Origin: Candidatus Bathyarchaeota archaeon
Lineage (GTDB): Archaea; Thermoproteota; Bathyarchaeia; RBG-16-48-13; GCA-020355125
Assembly: GCA_026014905.1 (NCBI GenBank)
Contig: JAOZHK010000015.1
Span: 1 to 22,629 of the forward strand
Direction of reading: 5' to 3'
Length of the DNA stretch: 22,629 nt
In this document: piece by piece, positions 1 through 7,098 of the stretch
Position numbering within the stretch: the first letter of the stretch is position 1
Layout: every line of letters starts with the position of its first letter
Notes under the pieces: model-generated
The model's input: the letters and a program-made list of their open reading frames with translations, nothing else
Told to the model about the DNA's origin: nothing
Databases searched by the model: none
Made by a program: the position numbers and the translations under genes

Positions 1-83
1 ATAAAGGTAAATAGTAAGACTGCGACACCCGCGAAGAGAAGGATGAAACCGGAGCGTTTTATGTTTTCCAAAAGTTGACACAT
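1..83 (-). CDS. N-terminal fragment of a membrane-anchored protein (partial)
   Basis: A reading frame starts at the ATG whose complement is at 81-83 and runs off the left edge after 27 codons. It begins MCQLLENIKRSG and then has an unbroken hydrophobic run (FILLFAGVAVLLFTF), which looks like a first membrane segment or signal anchor following a short positively charged cytoplasmic start. The family cannot be named from so little. The RNA-like context before the start contains AAGG immediately upstream, so the start is only moderately supported. A TATA-like sequence lies near 143-150 on the same strand. An RdhB-type anchor was considered because an RdhA-like gene lies nearby, but the opposite orientation and the short fragment do not support it. 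Confidence 0.5.
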   Translation of the reverse strand, partial: MCQLLENIKRSGFILLFAGVAVLLFTF

Positions 84-159
84 CCTTAATTGATGGATGA
101 TAGATACAGATCTTGAACAGCAAAAATGATTATGAAGAGGAAATATAGATTTACGCTCT

Positions 160-173
160 AGCTAGCTAGCTGA
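160..173 (-). promoter_or_regulatory. Palindromic GCTAGCTAGC element, copy 1
   Basis: The 14 bases AGCTAGCTAGCTGA occur here and again at 1313-1326 in the same orientation. The core GCTAGCTAGC is its own reverse complement. This copy lies about 78 bases before the start of the leftmost gene on the - strand, just upstream of a TATA-like TCTATATTT. An operator role is inference. Confidence 0.35.
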
Positions 174-245
174 GTGGGAGTACAGATTACCCGATGAATG
201 CGAGCAAATTAGCGCTCAACTGAGGTGTACACTGATCCGCGCGCC

Positions 246-1274
246 TTATAAGCGAGTGTGTTCCAGCCAATATTTTGCACGTTGCTTTGAAAATGCGTGT
301 CGTCTTGCTTCTTGCATCTCTTTTTGTTGGAGCCATTCAGGTTTACTGACGTTGCTGATTCGCTGTAATATTTTAGATGAAGGAGGATGATCGACAATCT
401 CGACGTTTTCTTCAAGTTGCTCGATGCGTGAGGCTCCAATAATCGGTGCAGTGATCGTGGGATTCGCCAGGCACCACGCAAGACTCAACTGGCTCATTTT
501 TAGATCTGTCTCAGTGCTTAACGTCGTCAATTCTTGGAGGATTTTATTATTTATTTCCGTCTGATATTGCCGCATCCAGTCAGGACGAAGCGCGCCACGA
601 GTGCCTTCCGGGATGGGTTTATCAATCTGATATTTACCCGTTAAAAAGCCCCCTGCTAATGGACTATATGGGATCACACCAACGCCTTCTTCGCGACACA
701 CTGGTAAAAGTTCCCGCTCGACATCCCGATCAAGAATATTATACCGGGGTTGAGAACTTCGTATTGGAACCAATCCATGGTTATCACTGACGCGTAATGC
801 TTTTTCAATCTGCCACGCTGTGAAATTTGAGGATCCAAAGTAATGAATCCTTCCGTCCCGAACAAGATCAGTCATCGTAGCGAGAGTTTCAATTAACGGA
901 GTCTCATAGTCAAACCGATGAACTTGATAGAGATCAATATACTCAGTTCCTAATCGCCGAAGGCTTGCTTTAATTGCGTATAAAATATGTTTTCGACTTA
1001 ACCCTTGATCGTTCGGGGTTGGACCCATCGGATTAAAGACTTTCGTCGCAAGCACGATGTCTTCTCGACGATCTTGAAGCGCCTTTCCAACAATAGTTTC
1101 TGAACGGCCCATAACATAGATATCTGCAGTATCGATGAAATTAATTCCTAAATCGAGGGCGCGATGGATAATTCTAATCGCCTCTTTTTCCTCAACCTGT
1201 CGCCCATATATCATGGTTCCCAAACAAAGCTGGGAAACTTGGACACCTGCTTGTCCTAAACGTGAATATTTCAT
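246..1274 (-). CDS. Aldo/keto reductase
   Basis: A 342-residue NADP(H)-dependent oxidoreductase of the aldo/keto reductase superfamily, expected to reduce aldehydes or ketones in the cytoplasm. The catalytic tetrad is visible: D48 and Y53 in the FIDTADIY segment, K78 in LATKV and H119 in YQVHR. The GSSNF motif and the C-terminal GASRIEQLEEN segment fit the cofactor-binding half of the (beta/alpha)8 barrel. The length and the order of motifs resemble the bacterial YghZ/YajO-like and Kv-beta-like branch. The substrate cannot be told. The gene stands alone on the - strand, divergent from the RdhA-like gene, with a palindromic element and a TTTTTATGG TATA-like box about 35 bases before its start. 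Confidence 0.93.
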   Translation of the reverse strand: MKYSRLGQAGVQVSQLCLGTMIYGRQVEEKEAIRIIHRALDLGINFIDTADIYVMGRSETIVGKALQDRREDIVLATKVFNPMGPTPNDQGLSRKHILYAIKASLRRLGTEYIDLYQVHRFDYETPLIETLATMTDLVRDGRIHYFGSSNFTAWQIEKALRVSDNHGLVPIRSSQPRYNILDRDVERELLPVCREEGVGVIPYSPLAGGFLTGKYQIDKPIPEGTRGALRPDWMRQYQTEINNKILQELTTLSTETDLKMSQLSLAWCLANPTITAPIIGASRIEQLEENVEIVDHPPSSKILQRISNVSKPEWLQQKEMQEARRHAFSKQRAKYWLEHTRL

Positions 1275-1312
1275 TCTAAGTCACTTCATACCGATGATAA
1301 CGCTCCATAAAA

Positions 1313-1326
1313 AGCTAGCTAGCTGA
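1313..1326 (-). promoter_or_regulatory. Palindromic GCTAGCTAGC element, copy 2, at the aldo/keto reductase promoter
   Basis: This is the second copy of AGCTAGCTAGCTGA. On the - strand it sits directly upstream of TTTTTATGG, a possible TATA box about 35 bases before the aldo/keto reductase start. That is where an archaeal BRE or a regulator site would lie. It could also affect the divergent gene starting at 1409. Confidence 0.4.
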
Positions 1327-1408
1327 AGCACGGCACACATGTTGACTTAACCAGATCATATGATATTACTTATTAACGAGCTCGGTCCATCTCGAGTGGA
1401 AGATAAGA

Positions 1409-2446
1409 ATGGTAAAGTCACACAAACCCACACAGAATATCCGGCATAATCCCACTCCTTTCATCACTGATCCCACACTCGATCGGTTTGACCCGAGAAA
1501 TATCGTTTTTAATCGAATACAATGGGATACCACGTGGCCCGGATACAAGAAATTCTATGACGAGCATGTTACAGAAATAATCTCGCAAGAAAAACCTGGG
1601 TACTCCCGGATTGATTATGCATTAGCATATGCTTCGTGGATCGTTCACGATGCATTTGGAGGAGGATTCGCTTGGGACAAGATATCATTACAGCGAACTC
1701 CAGCCGCCTCAGCAGGACTAGACTGGACAGAATCCCCACAGGTGATCCATAACCCCGCCGAAATGAGTTCCATCCTGAAGCAAGCTGCCCACCGTGTGGG
1801 CGCCGCAATGATTGGCATCTGCAAACTTGATAAAAAATGGCTCTATGCAGGTGTGCAGATTCCAGACGACATACGATATGCCGTTGTGCTGGCTGTCGAA
1901 ATGGATGCAGGGGGAATTGCCGCATCTCCTGCGGTACCAGCCGCAATTGCAACGGGAATCGGGTATTCCAAAATGGCCTTTATGCTCGCGATTCTCGGAG
2001 AATTTATCCGGAATCTTGGCTACCGTGCCCTCCAATGTGGTAATGACACAGCATTAAGCATCCCTCTCGCCATTGAAGCCGGGCTAGGTGAACTTGGTCG
2101 AAATGGGTTACTCATTACCCCACACTTAGGATCACGCGTTCGACTCTGTAAAATCCTCACCAACTTACCCTTAGCATTGGATCGACCCATATCCTTCGGG
2201 GTCACCGAATTCTGTACCGCCTGTAAATTGTGCGCCCAACACTGTGAAACAGACGCGATCTCAATGAACGATGCCCCCAGCTTCACAACGACCTGCAAAT
2301 CCAATAATCCTGGAGCCCACAAATGGTATGTCAATGCAGAAAAATGCTATCTCTACTGGCATGAGAACAGCATCGATTGCTCCACATGCATTAAAGTATG
2401 TCCCTATACTCCCAATCCCGCTGAAAAAACAAACATCTTTCCATGA
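1409..2446 (+). CDS. Reductive-dehalogenase-like (RdhA family) Fe-S/corrinoid protein without Tat signal
   Basis: A 345-residue protein matching the conserved core of the RdhA family, corrinoid and double [4Fe-4S] enzymes that remove halogens in organohalide respiration. Visible family features are Y186 in GIGYSKMA, GNDTALSIPLAIEAGLGELGR at about 211-231, LLITPHLGSRVRLCK, and FGVTEF just before the first cluster motif C269-x2-C272-x2-C275-x3-C279. NPGAHKWYVNAEKCY leads into C313-x10-C324-x2-C327-x3-C331-P. The residue after C279 is Glu instead of the usual Pro. There is no twin-arginine signal, so it should act in the cytoplasm, and it is shorter than respiratory RdhA (about 450-500 residues). 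No RdhB-like anchor is adjacent. The epoxyqueuosine reductase QueG is a related alternative, but the NPG-KWYVNAEKCY block favours RdhA. Dehalogenation itself is not proven. Confidence 0.85.
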   Translation: MVKSHKPTQNIRHNPTPFITDPTLDRFDPRNIVFNRIQWDTTWPGYKKFYDEHVTEIISQEKPGYSRIDYALAYASWIVHDAFGGGFAWDKISLQRTPAASAGLDWTESPQVIHNPAEMSSILKQAAHRVGAAMIGICKLDKKWLYAGVQIPDDIRYAVVLAVEMDAGGIAASPAVPAAIATGIGYSKMAFMLAILGEFIRNLGYRALQCGNDTALSIPLAIEAGLGELGRNGLLITPHLGSRVRLCKILTNLPLALDRPISFGVTEFCTACKLCAQHCETDAISMNDAPSFTTTCKSNNPGAHKWYVNAEKCYLYWHENSIDCSTCIKVCPYTPNPAEKTNIFP

Positions 2447-2471
2447 AAACGCGTGTGGAAATGAATAAAAT

Positions 2472-2548
2472 TGGTGGGCCGAGGCGGATTTGAACCACCG
2501 ACCTTCGCCACGTCAAGGCGACATCCTAACCAGCTAGACAATCGGCCC
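2472..2548 (-). tRNA. tRNA-Val (anticodon GAC) with encoded CCA
   Basis: The reverse strand folds as a full cloverleaf. The acceptor GGGCCGA pairs with TCGGCCC, followed by discriminator A and an encoded CCA. The anticodon stem TCGCC/GGCGA closes the loop TTGACGT, giving anticodon GAC, which reads GUC valine codons. The T stem GGTGG/CCGCC encloses TTCAAAT, and the D stem is three pairs including a G-T. There is no intron. The gene lies 25 bases beyond the stop codon of the convergent RdhA-like gene, and a T-rich run follows its 3' end. Confidence 0.95.
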
Positions 2549-2577
2549 CGCGTGCATGTATTTAACAGGATACTCCC

Positions 2578-2587
2578 TAAATATTTT
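2578..2587 (-). promoter_or_regulatory. TATA-like box of the tRNA-Val gene
   Basis: On the - strand AAAATATTTA lies about 30 bases before the mature tRNA 5' end. An archaeal start site about 26 bases downstream would place a short leader before the tRNA. No experimental support. Confidence 0.45.
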
Positions 2588-2616
2588 TCTTATGTTTAAG
2601 CAATCTTCACGTGTTT

Positions 2617-4140
2617 TTATCTTCGCCTTCGCACTTCACGATGACTCGCCGGATCATCCATAACAAGCGGAATATACTCGATCAGGTCTGATGGTAAAAT
2701 GTGATAGCCTCGTTCATCGACAGCAAAATCGCCTGCTGCACCATTAATGAATGTCCCGGCTGCTGCAGCGTGAAATGGCGAAATGCCTTGAGCTAGTAAC
2801 GCACCCACAATGCCTGAAAGCACATCACCCGTTCCCCCCACCGTCATGCCAGGATTATGGATGTCAGGATTGAGTTTCAAGCGGATACCATCCGTAACGA
2901 TGTCTGTCGGACCTTTCAACAACAGTGTTGCTCCCAATACCTGAGCCGTGGTTTTCACCGCATCTATATTCTCTGCTATACGTGTTGATACGGGTGAACC
3001 TGTGAGAATCGCGTATTCGCCAGCGTGAGGTGTCAACACGAACGGAGCAGCTCGTTTGTACTTGAACCGAGCGAAAGCTTTCAAACCATCTGCATCCAGG
3101 AGAAGCGGAAGCGATGCATCATCCAATACCTTCATTAATTTCTCGACGGCGATAATCGTCTCCGTATGGAGCCCCAATCCAGGACCCATAACAACCGCTG
3201 TTGCGCGATTGATGAAAGGCATCAGTGCTGAGATGCCTTTTGTCGTTAAATGTGTCCCTGGGAGTTTGATAGTGATCAAGCTCGACGACATAGCAGCGAT
3301 ATCATGGGCGGTACGCCACGGGGCCGCAATATACGCGAGATCCACGCCTACACGCAATGCAGCGAGTCCTGCTAATGCTGGAGCACCTGAGAACGTAGCA
3401 CTCCCACCGATGATGAGTAGACGCCCAAAGTCGCCTTTATGCACTGACGCGACACGAGGTGTCTGAGTTAGAAGAACATCGCCTGGCCCAATAAATCTTT
3501 CAGCTTCTCGAGAAAAACCCATTTGGGCGATAACAAGATCTCCGACCATCTCAGGAGCTTTCACGAGGCCTATTTTCGGTTTATGAAACGTGATCGTGAG
3601 ATCTGCGTTCACCGCAGTCGATACCATTTCTCCAGTATCGGCGTTGATCCCTGAGGGGACATCAATCGCAACTTTGAATCCTTTCATGGTATTCATGGTC
3701 TGGATGGCCTGAAGTATAGGTGGTCGAGGTGAACCTCGGATCCCCACTCCGAGCAATGCGTCGATGACTACATCTGCTGGTATTGGCGATAGTTGTGACG
3801 AGTCGGTGATTATGCGCTGTTGGATGGAATCCGGCATCTCACAAACGGCTTGCCAGTTTGCCATCACTTCTGCGCGGTGGATTTGCGCTGGGCGGGCAAT
3901 TAAGAGTACGGTTACGTGATGACCGTAGGTAGCGAGATAGCGGGCGGCAACCATCCCATCACCACCATTTCCTCCAGGTCCTGTAAAGATTACAATCTGT
4001 GACGGTGTCTGAACCTGCGCATCCACTATGTCAGCTACTTGTCGTCCAGCTGTCTCCATCATTTGCAGTCGGGAGACACCAAAGTATTCCATGTTGGCTT
4101 CGATTGCCTGAATCTCTCGACTCGTTACTGCATCTTCCAT
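2617..4140 (-). CDS. nnr: Bifunctional NAD(P)HX epimerase / ADP-dependent NAD(P)HX dehydratase
   Basis: A 507-residue metabolite-repair enzyme that restores hydrated NADH and NADPH. The N-terminal YjeF_N epimerase half shows GPGGNGGDG at 54-62, the DALLGVGIRG segment and AIDVPSGINADTG. The C-terminal ribokinase-like dehydratase half starts near residue 230 with KGDFGRLLIIGGSATFSGAP and continues with MGPGLG, LLLDADGLKAF, LTPHAGEYAILTG and the catalytic GGTGDVLSG with D439. All key residues of both halves appear intact, and the length is normal for the fused form. The start at 4140 has only a distant AAGGA upstream. The gene is divergent from the RAM-domain operon and shares an AT-rich promoter region with it. 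Confidence 0.96.
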   Translation of the reverse strand: MEDAVTSREIQAIEANMEYFGVSRLQMMETAGRQVADIVDAQVQTPSQIVIFTGPGGNGGDGMVAARYLATYGHHVTVLLIARPAQIHRAEVMANWQAVCEMPDSIQQRIITDSSQLSPIPADVVIDALLGVGIRGSPRPPILQAIQTMNTMKGFKVAIDVPSGINADTGEMVSTAVNADLTITFHKPKIGLVKAPEMVGDLVIAQMGFSREAERFIGPGDVLLTQTPRVASVHKGDFGRLLIIGGSATFSGAPALAGLAALRVGVDLAYIAAPWRTAHDIAAMSSSLITIKLPGTHLTTKGISALMPFINRATAVVMGPGLGLHTETIIAVEKLMKVLDDASLPLLLDADGLKAFARFKYKRAAPFVLTPHAGEYAILTGSPVSTRIAENIDAVKTTAQVLGATLLLKGPTDIVTDGIRLKLNPDIHNPGMTVGGTGDVLSGIVGALLAQGISPFHAAAAGTFINGAAGDFAVDERGYHILPSDLIEYIPLVMDDPASHREVRRRR

Positions 4141-4179
4141 GTGTTGAATCCGTCCTTACAATCCTAATCCAGGTCCGCG

Positions 4180-4189
4180 GATAAATATC
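4180..4189 (+). promoter_or_regulatory. TATA-like box in the divergent Nnr / RAM-domain intergenic region
   Basis: GATAAATATC lies about 60 bases before the RAM-domain start and about 45 bases before the Nnr start on the other strand. Its near-symmetry means it could serve either direction. This is the only clear TATA-like sequence between the two genes. Confidence 0.35.
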
Positions 4190-4246
4190 TGCCGTGTCGA
4201 AAGTGTAAAAAGGAAGAAGCATATGTGTTTGAGTAGAGGAACTAAT

Positions 4247-4480
4247 ATGCCCATAGCATTCGTTCTGATCAACGCGGAAATTGGCTCCGAATCTGCTGTG
4301 CATACAACCTTAACGAAGATTTCCAACGTAACCGAAGCATACGTTGTCTTTGGTGTCTATGATATTGTCGCCAAGGTTGAGGCGGACACCATGACCCGGT
4401 TAAAAGAGGTCATCACATACCAAATTCGGAGACTTGATAAAGTGAGATCAACATTAACAATGATAGTGATGGATGATTAA
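4247..4480 (+). CDS. Stand-alone Lrp/AsnC ligand-binding (RAM) domain protein
   Basis: A 77-residue protein consisting only of the ligand-sensing alpha/beta domain of Lrp/AsnC regulators, without a DNA-binding helix-turn-helix. It opens with MPIAFVLINAEIGSE and contains the hallmark FGVYDIVAKVEA segment followed by a helix with ITYQIRRLDKVRST. Such domains form oligomers that bind amino acids or other small molecules and may modulate partner proteins. I chose ATG 4247 because GAGG at 4236-4239 is 7 bases upstream; an upstream ATG at 4223 would add eight uncharacteristic residues. It is the first gene of an operon with DUF362, a small helical protein and an SDR, with one base to the next chosen start. 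The ligand is unknown. Confidence 0.85.
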   Translation: MPIAFVLINAEIGSESAVHTTLTKISNVTEAYVVFGVYDIVAKVEADTMTRLKEVITYQIRRLDKVRSTLTMIVMDD

Positions 4481-4481
4481 G

Positions 4482-5822
4482 ATGAGTAACTCAACGGTCC
4501 ACTGGTTTGGTCCCCGCTGTCCCCCGAGTGATGTCGTGAAAGGACAACGGTTATTCGAGGAAGCGGGGTTAAGTGCGTGTTTTGATAAAGGTGACTCTGT
4601 CGCCATCAAGATCCATTGCGGTGAATGGAACAATACCGGCTATCTCCGCCCCAGTATTGTCGCTGGAATCGTCGAAATGGTGAAAGAAGCGGGTGGCGAC
4701 CCCTTCGTCTGTGACACCACCACCTGCTACATGGTATCACGCGGAACAGGCGCGGATCTCCTGCAAACCGCAACACGAAACGGATTCACCTCTCAAACCC
4801 TAGGCTGTCCCTTTGTAGGCGCAGATGGACTGCTCGGATTGAATGATGTCCAAGTCCCCGTCGACGGGGACTTCCTGAAAGTCGCCTATCTCGCCGAGGC
4901 TATCGCCAATGCCGATGCCATGATTATGCTCACCCACTTCAAAGGGCATCCCGAAGGCGTCTATGGTGGCGCTTTGAAAAACATGGGGATCGGCTGCTCA
5001 TCGAAACAAGGCAAAAGCCTCGTACACCTCTTCCAACACCCAGAATGGGGCGCTCCCGCCTACGACTTTCATCCAGAAAAATGCATCGGCGAAGACTGCC
5101 CAGTCTACAAGCGATGCAGTGAGAACTGTCCTACCGGATCATTTTCCCTCGTCCAAGACAAACCCTATGCCCAATGGGATCGCAGCACCTGTATTGGCTG
5201 CTACGAATGCGGTCTGCGCGCCGCCTGTGGAGTCGTTCTCAAACCTGAAGACACAAAAATGGGCGTCTTCTTCCCCGCAGTGATTAGTGACGCCGCGAAA
5301 GGCTTCATCAACTATCTCGGGACTGATCATGTCGGGTTCATCAACTACGCGATCGATATTTCTCCGATGTGCGATTGTCTGCCTCACAGCGATGCCTCGA
5401 TTCTCCCCAACCTTGGAGTCTTCGCGTCACGGGACATTGTTGCGATTGACATGGCCTGTTTGAATGCTTCCGTTGCAACAGCGGCCGTTCAAGGCAGTCG
5501 CCCCTATGATGATGACGTGCCCGGTGAAGCGTGGAAAGCAGGTAACGAGAAGTTTACCTTCATTAAAAAAGAGCCCCTCTCTCAATGGATAACCATTAAT
5601 GCCGCGATCAGACAAGGCTTAGGCTCCGCGAGCTATGAACTCATTGAAGCCACCCCCGGTCCTCGTGAACGCTATCTCCAACGACGATATCGCGCGCATC
5701 ATCCAGGATACCTCATGCGACGAGCCTTTGCCCGAACCAAGCCCCGATTTAAACCCACTGACTATCAAGAGACAGTCACGGTCACGCTTGAAGAGCTCGC
5801 CAAGAAACCTGAGGCCACGTAA
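4482..5822 (+). CDS. DUF362 protein with two iron-sulfur cluster motifs
   Basis: A 446-residue DUF362-family protein (alternative start at 4473 adds three residues and overlaps the previous gene). The N-terminal DUF362 part has VAIKIHCGEWNNTGYLRP, the THFKGHPEGVYGGALKNMGIGC core and the SKQGK segment. A ferredoxin-like insert follows, with one Cys set at about 201, 206, 212 and 216 (spacing x4, x5, x3, then P) and a second at about 237, 240, 243 and 249 (spacing x2, x2, x5). These spacings differ from the classic x2-x2-x3 pattern but still suggest two clusters. DUF362 proteins have no established reaction; an electron-transfer or radical-free redox role is inference. It is cytoplasmic, with no signal or membrane segment, and is linked by a one-base gap to the RAM-domain gene. 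Confidence 0.85.
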   Translation: MSNSTVHWFGPRCPPSDVVKGQRLFEEAGLSACFDKGDSVAIKIHCGEWNNTGYLRPSIVAGIVEMVKEAGGDPFVCDTTTCYMVSRGTGADLLQTATRNGFTSQTLGCPFVGADGLLGLNDVQVPVDGDFLKVAYLAEAIANADAMIMLTHFKGHPEGVYGGALKNMGIGCSSKQGKSLVHLFQHPEWGAPAYDFHPEKCIGEDCPVYKRCSENCPTGSFSLVQDKPYAQWDRSTCIGCYECGLRAACGVVLKPEDTKMGVFFPAVISDAAKGFINYLGTDHVGFINYAIDISPMCDCLPHSDASILPNLGVFASRDIVAIDMACLNASVATAAVQGSRPYDDDVPGEAWKAGNEKFTFIKKEPLSQWITINAAIRQGLGSASYELIEATPGPRERYLQRRYRAHHPGYLMRRAFARTKPRFKPTDYQETVTVTLEELAKKPEAT

Positions 5823-5839
5823 GGAGGTAATTCCCACCA

Positions 5840-6163
5840 ATGTCTGATTCCCTCAGCGAAGCTGAATCCCTCTGTCAACAAGTACTTGAACTGGTACCCT
5901 CCATGACGCTACCTGATGAACCAGCGATCATCTCCTCGCTCCAAGCGGTGGTCAAAAGCATCAGTGCATCCCGCAAAAAAATCATGGTCCGCTCAGCAAA
6001 AGGACAAGCGATTGTCAAAGAGATCACAGCCGCAGCCACGAACCTCCATCGTATCGCGACCGCCCATGAACGTGATGCAATCGCCGCACACCTTGCCCAG
6101 TTAGAAGCTCCTGTCAAAAAACTTGAAATTTTTTGGCGGAGTTTTGAATACGCGACCACCTAA
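5840..6163 (+). CDS. Small helical protein of unknown function
   Basis: A 107-residue protein I do not recognise. It is predicted mostly alpha-helical, with heptad-like Leu/Ile/Val spacing and an A-rich centre (VKEITAAATNLHRIATAHERDAIAAHLAQLE). There is one Cys (C12), no signal and no membrane segment. A strong AAGGAGGT lies at 5821-5828, 11 bases before the ATG and at the stop of the DUF362 gene, so the two are likely co-transcribed. Its place between a DUF362 Fe-S protein and an SDR suggests a helper or scaffold of this operon, but nothing in the sequence names a role. Confidence 0.7.
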   Translation: MSDSLSEAESLCQQVLELVPSMTLPDEPAIISSLQAVVKSISASRKKIMVRSAKGQAIVKEITAAATNLHRIATAHERDAIAAHLAQLEAPVKKLEIFWRSFEYATT

Positions 6164-6175
6164 GAGGTCCCCTCG

Positions 6176-7021
6176 ATGCGGATTCTCGTGACAGGCGGTG
6201 CGGGGAAACTTGGATCCCTCGTCGTTCATGCCCTCGTTAATCAAGGGCATGCAGTCCATGTGTTCGACCTGCCCCATGTCAGTTATAATGCGCTCACCAA
6301 TCTTCCTAACCTGCAAATCTTTAAAGGCGATATTCTTGATCCTCATCAAATCCAAGCAGCATGTGATGGCGTCGATGTCGCCCTTCATTTAGCCGCCATC
6401 CTTCCGCCCTACAGTGAACAGAATCCACAGAAAACCCTTCAGGTCAATGTCGATGGTACCGAGCAACTCACGAAAGCCTTGTTAGCCACCTCCAAAGCGT
6501 CCCTGATCTTTTCCTCCTCCGTCTCCGTCTATGGTCGCACCCAGGATGAGACGCACCCCATCACCATCGATCACAAGCTTCATGCCAGTGACACGTACTC
6601 GCGAAGCAAAATCATGGCCGAAGCGGTCGTTCAACAAAGCCATATCAAGTATACGATGCTCCGCATCTCCGGGATCTACGCTGCCGTTCCCTTTGAATTT
6701 CCATCCCCTGTGCAATTCAAAGCGGATCAACGCGTGGAGTTTATTGCACGTGAGGACGTTATTGCAGCTGTCACGGCGGCCATTGAACACCCAGCCGCAA
6801 ATCACATCTTCAACATTGCAGGGGGAACCTCATGGCAGATGACAGGGAACACCTTCGTTGAAAGCGTTTTCAAAGGATTTGGCGTGCCAGGAGAAGTAGA
6901 ATACCCTGCAGAATATGGATACTTTGATTGGTACGATACCGAAGCATCTCAGCACGCCCTGCAATTTCAACATACATCTTTCCACCAATTTATCACCAAG
7001 CTGGGAGCGATTTTCGGGTAG
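6176..7021 (+). CDS. NAD-dependent epimerase/dehydratase (extended SDR)
   Basis: A 281-residue extended short-chain dehydrogenase with a Rossmann fold. The TGGAGKLG motif (G7, G10, G13) binds the dinucleotide, and D31 after the second strand favours NAD over NADP. HLAA at about 71-74, the catalytic Ser region in SSSVSVYG and Y141-x3-K145 in TYSRSK complete the active site. Extended SDRs act on nucleotide sugars or on other hydroxy or keto compounds; the substrate here cannot be decided. A GAGGT Shine-Dalgarno sits 8 bases before ATG 6176 and the gene follows the helical protein by 12 bases, so it is the last gene of this operon. Confidence 0.9.
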   Translation: MRILVTGGAGKLGSLVVHALVNQGHAVHVFDLPHVSYNALTNLPNLQIFKGDILDPHQIQAACDGVDVALHLAAILPPYSEQNPQKTLQVNVDGTEQLTKALLATSKASLIFSSSVSVYGRTQDETHPITIDHKLHASDTYSRSKIMAEAVVQQSHIKYTMLRISGIYAAVPFEFPSPVQFKADQRVEFIAREDVIAAVTAAIEHPAANHIFNIAGGTSWQMTGNTFVESVFKGFGVPGEVEYPAEYGYFDWYDTEASQHALQFQHTSFHQFITKLGAIFG

Positions 7022-7098
7022 CTATCTAACAGCTCGTTAAGCAATACGCGGTTCAACGATTTCCATTAATAGATTTTGAGCTCTTGGAAAACAAGTCT

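Noticed and set aside
2472..2548. Attachment-site duplication of the tRNA-Val 3' end
   Set aside because: No second copy of the tRNA 3' sequence was seen elsewhere in the window, and there is no integrase gene.
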